Positions 1 through 6,513 of a stretch of 7,265 nucleotides of DNA are shown in pieces. The DNA is from Spirochaetia bacterium UBA6919 (GTDB lineage Bacteria > Spirochaetota > UBA6919). Made by a program: the position numbers and the translations under genes. The notes below the pieces were generated by a model. The model saw nothing but the letters and a program-made list of their open reading frames with translations. It did not search any database and was not told the DNA's origin. The DNA is taken from NCBI GenBank assembly GCA_002450905.1, contig DKAT01000076.1, positions 1-7,265 on the forward strand, in the 5' to 3' direction. Within the stretch, counting starts at the first letter, position 1. Every line of letters starts with the position of its first letter.

Positions 1-64
1 CGACTTGCATGCCTAATCCACGCCGCCAGCGTTCGTTCTGAGCCAGGATCAAACTCTTCGTTAT
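1..64 (-). rRNA. rrs: 16S ribosomal RNA, 5' end (partial)
   Basis: This is the first ~64 nt of a 16S rRNA gene read on the minus strand and cut by the left window edge. The reverse complement contains the universal 27F site (AGAGTTTGATCCTGGCTCAG at 57-38), followed by an AACGCTGGCGGCG-type segment. Its last bases, plus-strand 2-19, match the Planctomycetes probe Pla46. The mature 5' end at about 64 was set by counting back from GAAGAGTTTG as in the E. coli molecule, so it may be off by a few bases. Related PVC groups share parts of this signature: Chlamydiae have GATGAGG where this has GATTAGG. Confidence 0.96.
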
Positions 65-172
65 AAATTTATTTTACGATTTTTATTTTACCTAAACCTA
101 GAATTAACGGACTGCTATTTAATTTTTAAATATCTAAAGCTGTAGAGACAGGGACAGCTTCCCCTCATTTCG
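65..172 (-). other. 16S rRNA leader with a hairpin
   Basis: This is the probable transcribed leader between the rRNA promoter and the mature 16S 5' end. On the minus strand it holds a perfect 7-bp inverted repeat, AAGCTGT (160-154) and ACAGCTT (143-137), around a 10-nt loop. The part next to 16S is AT-rich. I cannot see a convincing boxA antitermination element or assign an RNase III processing stem, because the partner strand would lie beyond 16S outside the window. The boundary at 172 is inferred from the promoter position. Confidence 0.45.
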
Positions 173-179
173 TGACATA

Positions 180-208
180 AAATTAATTTTTTTAGGTAAG
201 AAAGTCAA
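180..208 (-). promoter_or_regulatory. Predicted sigma70-type promoter of the rRNA operon
   Basis: On the minus strand a -35 box TTGACT (208-203) and a -10 box TAATTT (185-180) are separated by exactly 17 nt. Transcription would start near 172 and give a leader of about 108 nt before 16S. The bases just upstream are rich in A and T tracts (for example AAAAAAA near 211-218), as expected of an UP element at a strong rRNA promoter. The -10 box is not perfect, and a second TATAAT on the same strand (261-256) lacks a good -35. Confidence 0.5.
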
Positions 209-270
209 CTACTTTTTTTGAATAATTTATCAAACTATATTTATCTATTGACAGAATTATAAATTACAAT

Positions 271-303
271 TTAAAAAAAATAAAAAAATTATATAATTCA
301 AAA
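271..303 (-). terminator. Possible weak terminator after panB
   Basis: Directly after the panB stop, the minus strand has the perfect 12-bp palindrome AATTATATAATT (298-287), leading into a T-rich run of 7 T, A and 8 T (288-273). The T tract suits intrinsic termination, but the stem is only A-T pairs and would be weak. Some readthrough from the hem-panB operon into the co-oriented rRNA operon is therefore possible. No stronger hairpin is visible between panB and 16S. Confidence 0.3.
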
Positions 304-1098
304 TCAATAGGACTCCGATAACCCAGGATATAGGATAGATCTTACATCACTGGAATAAGTATTGACAGCATTTCGAATTAAGGTTGAAAGTCCAGCATAC
401 TTTCTTAGGAACTTTGGATTGAATGAGTCATCCAGCCCCAATAAATCATAACAAACAAGGATTTGACCGTCACAGTCTTTACCTGAGCCAATACCTACAG
501 TAGGTATTTTCACTGAATCGGTTATTTTCTTAGCTAATTCACTTGTAATCATTTCTAGCAGAATACTAAAAGCTCCTGCCTCTTCAAGAATCTTCGCATC
601 TTTTAGCAAACGTTCTGCTTGATTATTTGTCTTTCCATGAACATGCCTTCCCCCTAATTGATGTTCTGATTGCGCAGTAAGGCCAATATGCCCCATTACA
701 GGAATACCAATTCGAGTTAGTTTATAGACTGTTTCTGCCATAATTTCGCCACCCTCAAGCTTCACGCCCTCAACCTCAGCCTCTTTCATCAATCTGCCAG
801 CACTCATGACAGCTTGTTCTACACTTGCCTGGTATGACAAAAATGGAAGATCGGACATTAAAAAAGACTTTTTAACACCACGCCGAACTGATTTGCTAAG
901 GAAAATCATTTCATCTAAAGTGATGGGCAAAGTTGTATTATGACCAGCACAAACATTTGCCGAAGAATCGCCAACCAGTATCAAGTCTACATCACATTGG
1001 TCAATAATTTTAGCGAAGGTGTAGTCATAAGCGGTTATCGCCACGATCTTTTCTTTTGATTTTTTTTCTAAAATCGTATTAATATTAATTTTGCCCAT
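304..1098 (-). CDS. panB: 3-methyl-2-oxobutanoate hydroxymethyltransferase
   Basis: PanB transfers a hydroxymethyl group from 5,10-methylenetetrahydrofolate to 3-methyl-2-oxobutanoate, giving ketopantoate, the first committed step of pantothenate and CoA synthesis in the cytoplasm. The 264-aa protein is full length for this TIM-barrel family. Family motifs are clear: ITAYDYTFAKIID (21-33), VGDSSANVCAGH with metal-ligand-type D44, SDLPF with D83, KLEGG with E115, GHIGLTAQSEHQLGG (136-150) and LLEMI with E182 in the place of the catalytic glutamate. The GIGSG loop follows at 202-206. It ends in TGA. The ATG lies 6 bp after the preceding 94-aa gene's stop and has no clear ribosome binding site, so translation is probably coupled. 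panC and panD are not in view. Base composition is visibly less AT-rich than in hemG, which may only reflect conservation. Confidence 0.96.
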   Translation of the reverse strand: MGKININTILEKKSKEKIVAITAYDYTFAKIIDQCDVDLILVGDSSANVCAGHNTTLPITLDEMIFLSKSVRRGVKKSFLMSDLPFLSYQASVEQAVMSAGRLMKEAEVEGVKLEGGEIMAETVYKLTRIGIPVMGHIGLTAQSEHQLGGRHVHGKTNNQAERLLKDAKILEEAGAFSILLEMITSELAKKITDSVKIPTVGIGSGKDCDGQILVCYDLLGLDDSFNPKFLRKYAGLSTLIRNAVNTYSSDVRSILYPGLSESY

Positions 1099-1104
1099 AA
1101 CTAA

Positions 1105-1389
1105 CTATGCATTATTTGTACTGTCTTGTTTTTTATAATTATTTAATATGTATTTTCTAACAGGACGAGAGCCAATCACTTGGCCAAGGATTGCTGTTGT
1201 GATTAGCATAAGAATTAACGTGATATCAAAGAACTCAAATCCAAGTCCGAGCCTTAATAATATGATAAATGGTATGGTACTATGAAGAATGAGTAACCAT
1301 TGCCAGGACATTCTTTTAAAATTCTCCCTGTAATAACCTGCCGGGATATTTATTAAGAACGCAAATGAGAATAGGATAATATATTTCAT
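1105..1389 (-). CDS. Small membrane protein, function unknown
   Basis: This 94-aa protein has three predicted membrane segments at about residues 3-18, 30-50 and 53-73. A basic loop (R21, K25, R26) lies between the first two, and a basic, hydrophilic tail (R75, R78, K79 onward) ends the protein. By the positive-inside rule the loop and the tail would face the cytoplasm. There is no signal peptidase site, cysteine motif or recognisable enzymatic signature. The ATG at 1389 has a good ribosome binding site (GAGGT at 1401-1397, 7 nt away). The gene sits 34 bp after hemG and 6 bp before panB, so it is very probably co-transcribed with both. The layout (short N-terminal helix, aromatic-rich RENFKRMSWQW segment, helical hairpin, GSRPVRK tail) seems vaguely familiar from other Gram-negative bacteria, but I cannot name a family and assign no function. 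Confidence 0.8.
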   Translation of the reverse strand: MKYIILFSFAFLINIPAGYYRENFKRMSWQWLLILHSTIPFIILLRLGLGFEFFDITLILMLITTAILGQVIGSRPVRKYILNNYKKQDSTNNA

Positions 1390-1423
1390 TTCTTTTACCT
1401 CAAATTAATTGCTAAATAGGTAT

Positions 1424-2809
1424 TTATAGTTCCATTTTGTGGACAAGATCGTATGCATTACGGATACAATCATTCATACCTACCCCATTAATATAATTAC
1501 CAATTAGGGAAATGTGGGGATTTTTTTTTGTAATACTTTCTATTTCCTGAATAATCTTACTATAACCAATGTTATATTGTGGAATCCCTTTTTCATAATG
1601 AAAACAATAGGTATAATCAGGATTATTTTCAATTTCCATAGTCCTTTTTAATTCAGTTTTGCTCTGATCAATTAATTCATACTCAGAAATTGATCTCATT
1701 TCAGGATGTGATGCTCCTCCATACATCAAAGTAAGATTTCCACCACCTTCAGGTGCATACTCAGGATACACCATTTCATTCCATATACATCCAAGCATTT
1801 TTAGCCCTTCTTTTCTCGGAATTAGAAACCCAAATCCTTTATGGGTATATATTTTTTTTCGGTATCCAAAACATGCTACATGTATAGGAGCATATTCAAT
1901 CTTATATAATAAATTACTTAGTGCATTGGATAATGGATCTACATATTGAGCTGTAACATACGCTGGGGCTGCAAAAATAATATGATCTGCCTTCAATTTT
2001 CTGATATTTTCTAAATCAGTATTAATAATTGCAGTTTGGGCTGATTGATATTCAATACTGGTTATATTTGTGTTTAAATAAATATAATTACTTAAATATT
2101 CAGATAATCGAGATACTAAAGTTTGCATGCCTCCTTTGAGTGAAATTAATTTTCGTTTATTAATTTTATTTATCTTTTCATTATATAATTGTGGAGTGTG
2201 CTTCCTGCTTGATTTAATAAAACCTCTCAAAATAGATTTATAATTATTTTCTAATTCTTTTAATCGGGGAAAAATACTTTTGGCACTCAGTCGTGAAGGA
2301 TCTCCAGCATAGATCCCAGTGATAATCAATTCCACGAAATTATCCAAGATATCTCCAGAAAACCGTCTCCGGATGAAATCAGCTACCGATTCGTCATCTG
2401 TTTCCGGGGAATTACGTTTAAAAAACTCTAGCAAGATAGTTCTGATCTCTTTCCATCCAATGACTTCTGATTTAAATATATCAAAAGGCTTAGCTGGAAG
2501 TGGATTTAATTTATTATTTCTCCATACATATCTTATTTTAGAATAATCACTGCTTAATAATATTTCATTCCAAAGCCCTAAATCATTACACAATTCTAAT
2601 GTTCGTCGTCCCTCAGCTAAAAATCCCCGTGGGCCTCCATCAAATATAAATCCATCTTCACTAATCGTATTTATATTACCACCAATTCTGGATGATTTTT
2701 CCAAAACAGTGATGGATATATCTAATCTCTTCTCTTCGCTTTGTTTCTTCAAATAATAAGCCGTTGCAAGTCCAGAAATCCCTGCTCCAATAATAACTAT
2801 ATTTTTCAT
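1424..2809 (-). CDS. hemG: Protoporphyrinogen oxidase (HemY/PgoX-type flavoprotein)
   Basis: This FAD enzyme removes six electrons from protoporphyrinogen IX to give protoporphyrin IX, the penultimate heme step, usually at the cytoplasmic membrane. The 461-aa product opens with the Rossmann motif GAGISG (8-13), followed by LEKSSRIGG (36-44) with E37 placed to bind the FAD ribose, and FDGGPRGFL (56-64). The C-terminal FAD motif is GNYINGVGMNDCI (437-449). This is the amine-oxidase-like family, called hemY or pgoX in some schemes, not the short flavodoxin-like HemG of E. coli. Some Gram-positive homologues oxidise coproporphyrinogen instead, but HemN and a classical ferrochelatase next door favour the protoporphyrin route. 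The frame opens upstream at a TTG (2821). The ATG at 2809 is preferred because it overlaps the hemH stop as ATGA and has AAGGAT 11 nt upstream, whereas the TTG lies against that site. Confidence 0.93.
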   Translation of the reverse strand: MKNIVIIGAGISGLATAYYLKKQSEEKRLDISITVLEKSSRIGGNINTISEDGFIFDGGPRGFLAEGRRTLELCNDLGLWNEILLSSDYSKIRYVWRNNKLNPLPAKPFDIFKSEVIGWKEIRTILLEFFKRNSPETDDESVADFIRRRFSGDILDNFVELIITGIYAGDPSRLSAKSIFPRLKELENNYKSILRGFIKSSRKHTPQLYNEKINKINKRKLISLKGGMQTLVSRLSEYLSNYIYLNTNITSIEYQSAQTAIINTDLENIRKLKADHIIFAAPAYVTAQYVDPLSNALSNLLYKIEYAPIHVACFGYRKKIYTHKGFGFLIPRKEGLKMLGCIWNEMVYPEYAPEGGGNLTLMYGGASHPEMRSISEYELIDQSKTELKRTMEIENNPDYTYCFHYEKGIPQYNIGYSKIIQEIESITKKNPHISLIGNYINGVGMNDCIRNAYDLVHKMEL

Positions 2810-3798
2810 TCTAATATACAATCCTTTTCAATACTATGAAGCACAAGTTTAGCCAAAGCACTAATAAATGTAGAATTGCAATTTAAAGATTCTACCCTCA
2901 TAAACTTTTTTATATCCAAGGACTTAGCTATATTATAATAATATATATCTATCTCATAGTTAGTTTCATAATGATCTGATACAAAACTGATTGGTACCAT
3001 AAGGATATCATGGTTAAATTGCTTTGATATATTCCGAATAGTATTTTCTGTAGATGGTTCAAGCCATTTAATCGGGCCTACTTTACTTTGATAGCTAATA
3101 TAATACGGATTCTTAATTGATAGCTTAATCATCACTCGTTTCACTGTACTTTCTATTTGCTTGGGATATGGATCCCCTTTTTGGACTGTTTTTAAAGGTA
3201 AGCTATGGGCAGAAAATATAATATGGGTTTCAGAAGGAGAGTCAAATAAAGACAATTTCTCTTGTATCAGCATTGATAGAGCATCGATATAATCATCATT
3301 ATCAAACCATTCTTTAATATAGATGACTGGTATCATATTTTTTATTTTCTGTAAAACTCTTTGCAACTCATTAAAACTGGATCCAGTTGTAGTAGAAGAA
3401 TAATGTGGATATAATGGTAAAATTATCAATTTAGTGCATTGTAATTCTTGTATTCGTTTAATAGCTATATCAGTTGAAGGCTCTGTATATCTCATTGCAA
3501 TGTGAACACTGGAATGGATTGATTTATTAAGTTCAATTTCGAGTGCCAAAGCTTGTTGTGTCGTAATTGACAGGATTGGAGAACCGCCACCTATTTTCTG
3601 ATAATGCTTTGCAACATGTGGTGAACGTAATTTACTGATTAGCTTTGCAAAGATGCTTTGAAAAAATGGGATTGGAAATTGTATAATATCTCTATCAGAA
3701 AATAGGTTATAAAGAAATGGCTGAATATCATTTATAGTCTGAGGCCCCCCCATATTCATCAATAAAACTGCGTATTTCTCGCCATTAATTGCACTCAT
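2806..3798 (-). CDS. hemH: Ferrochelatase
   Basis: HemH inserts Fe(II) into protoporphyrin IX to make protoheme, the last step of the pathway, in the cytoplasm or at the membrane face. The 330-aa protein is of normal bacterial length. It shows the N-terminal VLLMNMGGP (11-19), YQKIGGGSPI (66-75), the LPLYPHYSSTTTGS loop (127-140), and SAHSLP with the catalytic-type H198. Further on are YQSKVGPIKWLEPST (236-250) and FVSDHYETNYEID with E278 (272-284). No C-terminal cysteine cluster for an Fe-S centre is present, only single cysteines. The ATG lies 6 bp after the hemN stop, with an AGGA ribosome binding site overlapping that stop. The TGA stop overlaps the hemG ATG by four bases, indicating coupled translation. 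Because this gene ends in TGA, TGA is a normal stop in this genome. Confidence 0.96.
   Translation of the reverse strand: MSAINGEKYAVLLMNMGGPQTINDIQPFLYNLFSDRDIIQFPIPFFQSIFAKLISKLRSPHVAKHYQKIGGGSPILSITTQQALALEIELNKSIHSSVHIAMRYTEPSTDIAIKRIQELQCTKLIILPLYPHYSSTTTGSSFNELQRVLQKIKNMIPVIYIKEWFDNDDYIDALSMLIQEKLSLFDSPSETHIIFSAHSLPLKTVQKGDPYPKQIESTVKRVMIKLSIKNPYYISYQSKVGPIKWLEPSTENTIRNISKQFNHDILMVPISFVSDHYETNYEIDIYYYNIAKSLDIKKFMRVESLNCNSTFISALAKLVLHSIEKDCILE
2821..2826 (-). promoter_or_regulatory. Ribosome binding site that sets the hemG start
   Basis: AAGGAT on the minus strand lies inside the end of hemH, 11 nt before the hemG ATG at 2809. The spacing is a little long. The longer frame's TTG codon at 2821-2819 touches this site, so it cannot be served by it. 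The same AAAGGATTGT sequence occurs before hemE. Confidence 0.55.
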
Positions 3799-3804
3799 AA
3801 TTTC

Positions 3805-5199
3805 CTATACAGTTTGTGAGAATCTTCGTTCTACTTGTTTATTTTTTAAATATTTATCAAATAACATAGCAATATTTCTAACAAACAATGAACCCAACTC
3901 TGTTACAAGGATTTTCTTTTCGCTAATCTCAATAAAATTATCATATACTAACGTATTAATTTCAACTAATTCTTCTCGAAAATAACTCTCAAACGATATT
4001 CTAAATTGGTTTTCAAATTGCCCGAAATCAAGCTCAAATTGGCACATTAAAGAATTTATCACCCATTGTCGGATTAAATCATCTTCATTTAACTTTAAAC
4101 CCCGATCAACAGGAAGTAGATTTTGATCAATAGCACTATAATATTCTTTGAGAGTCTTTATATTTTGAATATAACACTGGTTTACATATCCAATCGAACT
4201 TACACCAATCCCTAAGAAATTACCTGTTTTCTGAACTGTATAACCCATAAAATTTCTATATAACTCCTTATTCTTAAATGATATTGCAATCTCATCATCC
4301 TGTAAGGCAAAGTGATCCATACCAATTGCATCATATCCCCCTTCTTCTATCAGTTTCTTTCTGGCTGATAAAAGGATTTTGAATTTCTCATCGGCACTTG
4401 GAAAATCATTTTCATCCATCTTCTTCTGATGTGGTTTCAACCAAGGAACTTTGGCATAGCTAAATAATGCAATCCGATCAGGAGAGAGATCAATAATCTG
4501 ATTAACCGTTTTACTAAAGCTCTCTACAGTTTGTAGTGGTAAACCATATATAAAATCCAGATTCACCCCTTTAAATCCTACTTCACGGGAATAATTAATA
4601 AGCTCCTCAGTCAATTGATAAGGTTGTACCCTGTGTACAGCTTGTTGTACTAATGGATTAAAATCTTGTACTCCCATACTAATCCGATTGAATCCAAGAT
4701 CACTTAAACACTTTATCTGTTCTTTACTTGTTACACAAGGATCTATTTCTATCGCTATCTCAGAATCCTTCTCTATGTGGAATGAAGAATCAAGAATCCC
4801 GAACAAACGTTCAATCTGATGCTCCTTTAAAAAAGTTGGTGTCCCTCCCCCCCAATGCAATTGACGCACAGGATATTTTTTTCCTAGAATTTCCTTTACC
4901 AGATTAATTTCCTTCTCCAAATAGTCCAGATAACTATCTACATAGTGTCGATTTTTATCAATAATGACATGACAACCACAATACAAGCATCTTTCTTCAC
5001 AAAAAGGGATATGATTATAAATTGATAAAGACTTATCAACATCATTATTCTTAAATTCTTCAATCTGTTCAGTATATTCAGAACTCAAAAAATCATTTTT
5101 CCATTCAGGAGCAGTAGGATAACTCGTATACCGAGGACCTGGTTTATTATATTTGTTTAACAGCCTTATCATTTCTTCGGAATTAGATAGATTAACCAT
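3805..5199 (-). CDS. hemN: Oxygen-independent coproporphyrinogen III oxidase (radical SAM)
   Basis: HemN oxidatively decarboxylates two propionate side chains of coproporphyrinogen III to form protoporphyrinogen IX without oxygen, using S-adenosylmethionine and a [4Fe-4S] cluster in the cytoplasm. The 464-aa length matches true HemN (E. coli about 457 aa). Diagnostic parts are RYTSYPTA (23-30), the cluster motif CEERCLYCGC (C67, C71, C74 and the extra C76), GGGTP for SAM binding (117-121), GVQDF (176-180), NLDFIYGLP (213-221) and YRNFMGYT (314-321). The C76 and RNF-GYT features separate it from HemW-like heme chaperones, which are often misnamed HemN. The ATG at 5199 overlaps the end of hemE by 8 bp and is preceded by AGGGA and AAGGAG. 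The GGG codons encoding the SAM motif create a 7-base G run (4847-4853), unusual in such AT-rich DNA. Confidence 0.96.
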   Translation of the reverse strand: MVNLSNSEEMIRLLNKYNKPGPRYTSYPTAPEWKNDFLSSEYTEQIEEFKNNDVDKSLSIYNHIPFCEERCLYCGCHVIIDKNRHYVDSYLDYLEKEINLVKEILGKKYPVRQLHWGGGTPTFLKEHQIERLFGILDSSFHIEKDSEIAIEIDPCVTSKEQIKCLSDLGFNRISMGVQDFNPLVQQAVHRVQPYQLTEELINYSREVGFKGVNLDFIYGLPLQTVESFSKTVNQIIDLSPDRIALFSYAKVPWLKPHQKKMDENDFPSADEKFKILLSARKKLIEEGGYDAIGMDHFALQDDEIAISFKNKELYRNFMGYTVQKTGNFLGIGVSSIGYVNQCYIQNIKTLKEYYSAIDQNLLPVDRGLKLNEDDLIRQWVINSLMCQFELDFGQFENQFRISFESYFREELVEINTLVYDNFIEISEKKILVTELGSLFVRNIAMLFDKYLKNKQVERRFSQTV

Positions 5200-6223
5200 A
5201 AATCCCTAACTCCTTAACTAAATCAATAAGATAACGTACATTATCAAATGGTATATCTGGAAGGATACCATGACCCAGATTAAATATATAGCCGTTATGT
5301 TTTTTCATAGGCTCAATAAGGTCTTTAACATATTTATGAATTACATCTCTCCTTGAATAAAGAATATAAGGATCTAAATTACCTTGAACAGCTTTTCTAT
5401 CACCAATTTCTTGTTTCACTTGAGATAAATCAGCATTCCAGTCAAGACTTAGAACATCAGCAGAAGTCTTTAGTAATTCCTTATAGAAAACCCCACTACC
5501 CTTAGAAAATATTATTACAGGAATATTATCATGTTTTAATGAGGTAACTACCTTCTCAATATATTGTAATGAAAATTCTTTAAAATCGTGGTAAGATAAA
5601 AGTCCAGCCCAGGTATCGAATATCTGGACAGCTTGAGCACCAGCCATAATTTGTGCATTGAGATATTTTATAGTTGTTTGGGTAATCTTCTCAAGAAGCT
5701 CATGCGCTAAATCCCTTTCTTGGTGTATAAAATGCTTGGTTATTTTTAAATCAGGACTTCCCATTCCCTCAATCATATAACTCATTAAGGTAAATGGTGC
5801 TCCAGAAAATCCAATTAAGGGGACAATATCTTTCAACTCCTTATTCACAAGTCTTATCGTCTCCATAACAAATGGTACTTTCTCCTCTGGTTCAGGAATT
5901 ATCATCTTTTCAACATCGCCTCGATTTCTTATTGGATTGTGAAATCTAGGACCCTTCTCGGTAAATTCCAGATTCATCCCCATAGCTTCAATTGGAATAA
6001 GGATATCTGAAAACAAAATGGCGGCATCAACTTTCAACAAATCTATAGGGAGCATCGTAACCTTGCATGCCTGTTCAGGTAATTTACACAACTCAAGAAA
6101 AGAATATTTCCTTCTCATCTCCTGGTATTCCTTCATATATCGACCAGCCTGACGCATTAACCACACTGGGATTCTATCAGTTCTTTCACCAAAAGCAGCT
6201 TGTATAAAACGATGTTTGGTCAT
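5192..6223 (-). CDS. hemE: Uroporphyrinogen III decarboxylase
   Basis: HemE decarboxylates the four acetate side chains of uroporphyrinogen III to give coproporphyrinogen III, in the cytoplasm and without a cofactor. The 343-aa product is full length. Family landmarks are PVWLMRQAGRY with R24 and R28 (19-29), AAILFSDIL with D73 (67-75), GFSGAPFTLMSYM with Y149 (138-150), FDTWAGLLS (202-210) and NLGHGI with H318 (315-320); these match known substrate-contact positions of the family. The frame extends upstream to a TTG at 6247. The ATG at 6223 is chosen because AAGGAT lies 7 nt before it and TKHRFIQAAFGE is a typical HemE beginning. It is the first gene of the hem-panB operon, about 98 nt after a predicted promoter start, and it overlaps hemN by 8 bp. 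Confidence 0.96.
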   Translation of the reverse strand: MTKHRFIQAAFGERTDRIPVWLMRQAGRYMKEYQEMRRKYSFLELCKLPEQACKVTMLPIDLLKVDAAILFSDILIPIEAMGMNLEFTEKGPRFHNPIRNRGDVEKMIIPEPEEKVPFVMETIRLVNKELKDIVPLIGFSGAPFTLMSYMIEGMGSPDLKITKHFIHQERDLAHELLEKITQTTIKYLNAQIMAGAQAVQIFDTWAGLLSYHDFKEFSLQYIEKVVTSLKHDNIPVIIFSKGSGVFYKELLKTSADVLSLDWNADLSQVKQEIGDRKAVQGNLDPYILYSRRDVIHKYVKDLIEPMKKHNGYIFNLGHGILPDIPFDNVRYLIDLVKELGIYG

Positions 6224-6230
6224 AAGCACA

Positions 6231-6236
6231 ATCCTT
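6231..6236 (-). promoter_or_regulatory. Ribosome binding site that sets the hemE start
   Basis: AAGGAT on the minus strand lies 7 nt before the ATG at 6223. The alternative TTG start at 6247 lies upstream of this site, so it could not use it. The site supports the shorter 343-aa HemE. Confidence 0.7.
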
Positions 6237-6327
6237 TTTTCACTCAATAAGAAATTATAAGAGCAATGATCATAATTAGAAGACGTATGCAGAAAATATT
6301 AACTATAATGCTTCGTACAACCTTATT

Positions 6328-6356
6328 AATATAAAACAATTAAGATCATAAGTCAA
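6328..6356 (-). promoter_or_regulatory. Predicted sigma70-type promoter of the hem-panB operon
   Basis: On the minus strand a -35 box TTGACT (6356-6351) and a -10 box TATATT (6333-6328) are separated by the ideal 17 nt. Transcription would begin near 6321 and give an untranslated leader of about 98 nt before the hemE ATG. It is the best promoter match in the gap between the LRR gene and hemE. The rRNA promoter in this window uses the same -35 hexamer and spacing. One arm of an 8-bp inverted repeat lies in its spacer. Confidence 0.55.
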
Positions 6357-6388
6357 TTCTAATTCAATTAAACATTCAAAGATCTTAA
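6340..6388. repeat. Inverted repeat around the hem promoter -35 region
   Basis: TTAAGATC (6340-6347) and GATCTTAA (6381-6388) form a perfect 8-bp inverted repeat with arms 33 bp apart. One arm falls in the promoter spacer and the other upstream of the -35 box, a placement that would suit a repressor or activator site. The arms are AT-rich, so chance occurrence is quite possible. Confidence 0.25.
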
Positions 6389-6443
6389 GGTCCACTATAC
6401 TAATCGATGCATGAAACTAAAATCATTTTAATATCCTCCCTAT

Positions 6444-6465
6444 TCATGGGAAAATCATGGGAAAA
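6444..6465. repeat. Tandem 11-bp direct repeat, two copies
   Basis: Two perfect adjacent copies of TCATGGGAAAA occupy 6444-6454 and 6455-6465, with a further TCATG at 6468-6472. A period of 11 bp is about one helical turn. The repeat lies about 90 bp upstream of the predicted hem promoter and 50 bp after the LRR gene stop. It could be a protein binding site or simple slippage duplication. Confidence 0.45.
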
Positions 6466-6513
6466 ACTCATGAACAATTTAATGCTTCAACTCCCTATAC
6501 AAACTGACAAAAA

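Larger units (their letters stand above)
6224..6513. other. Intergenic region between the LRR gene and hemE
   Basis: This 290-bp stretch has no long ORF. It holds the hem promoter, the inverted repeat, the tandem 11-bp repeat and a minus-strand ORF of 8 codons (6426-6400, reading MILVSCID) preceded by the strong site GGGAGGA. No tRNA, small RNA, riboswitch or strong terminator for the LRR gene is recognisable. Confidence 0.6.

Noticed and set aside
88..199. 9-bp inverted repeat TTACCTAAA (88-96) and TTTAGGTAA (191-199) flanking the 16S leader
   Set aside because: One arm lies in the promoter spacer upstream of the expected transcription start, so the two could not pair in the rRNA leader. 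An AT-rich chance match is the simpler explanation.
248..276. Plus-strand promoter-like TTGACA with a 17-bp spacer pointing into panB
   Set aside because: The -10 position reads TTAAAA, a poor match, and no plus-strand gene lies downstream.
2319..2546. Plus-strand ORF of 75 codons inside hemG
   Set aside because: It is antisense to a clearly conserved part of HemG, has no recognisable domain, and looks like a shadow frame.
6304..6313. TATAATGCTT shared between the hemE upstream region and the LRR upstream region (7242-7251)
   Set aside because: It is only 10 bp and AT-rich, with no further similarity around it, so it is not enough to call a repeat family.
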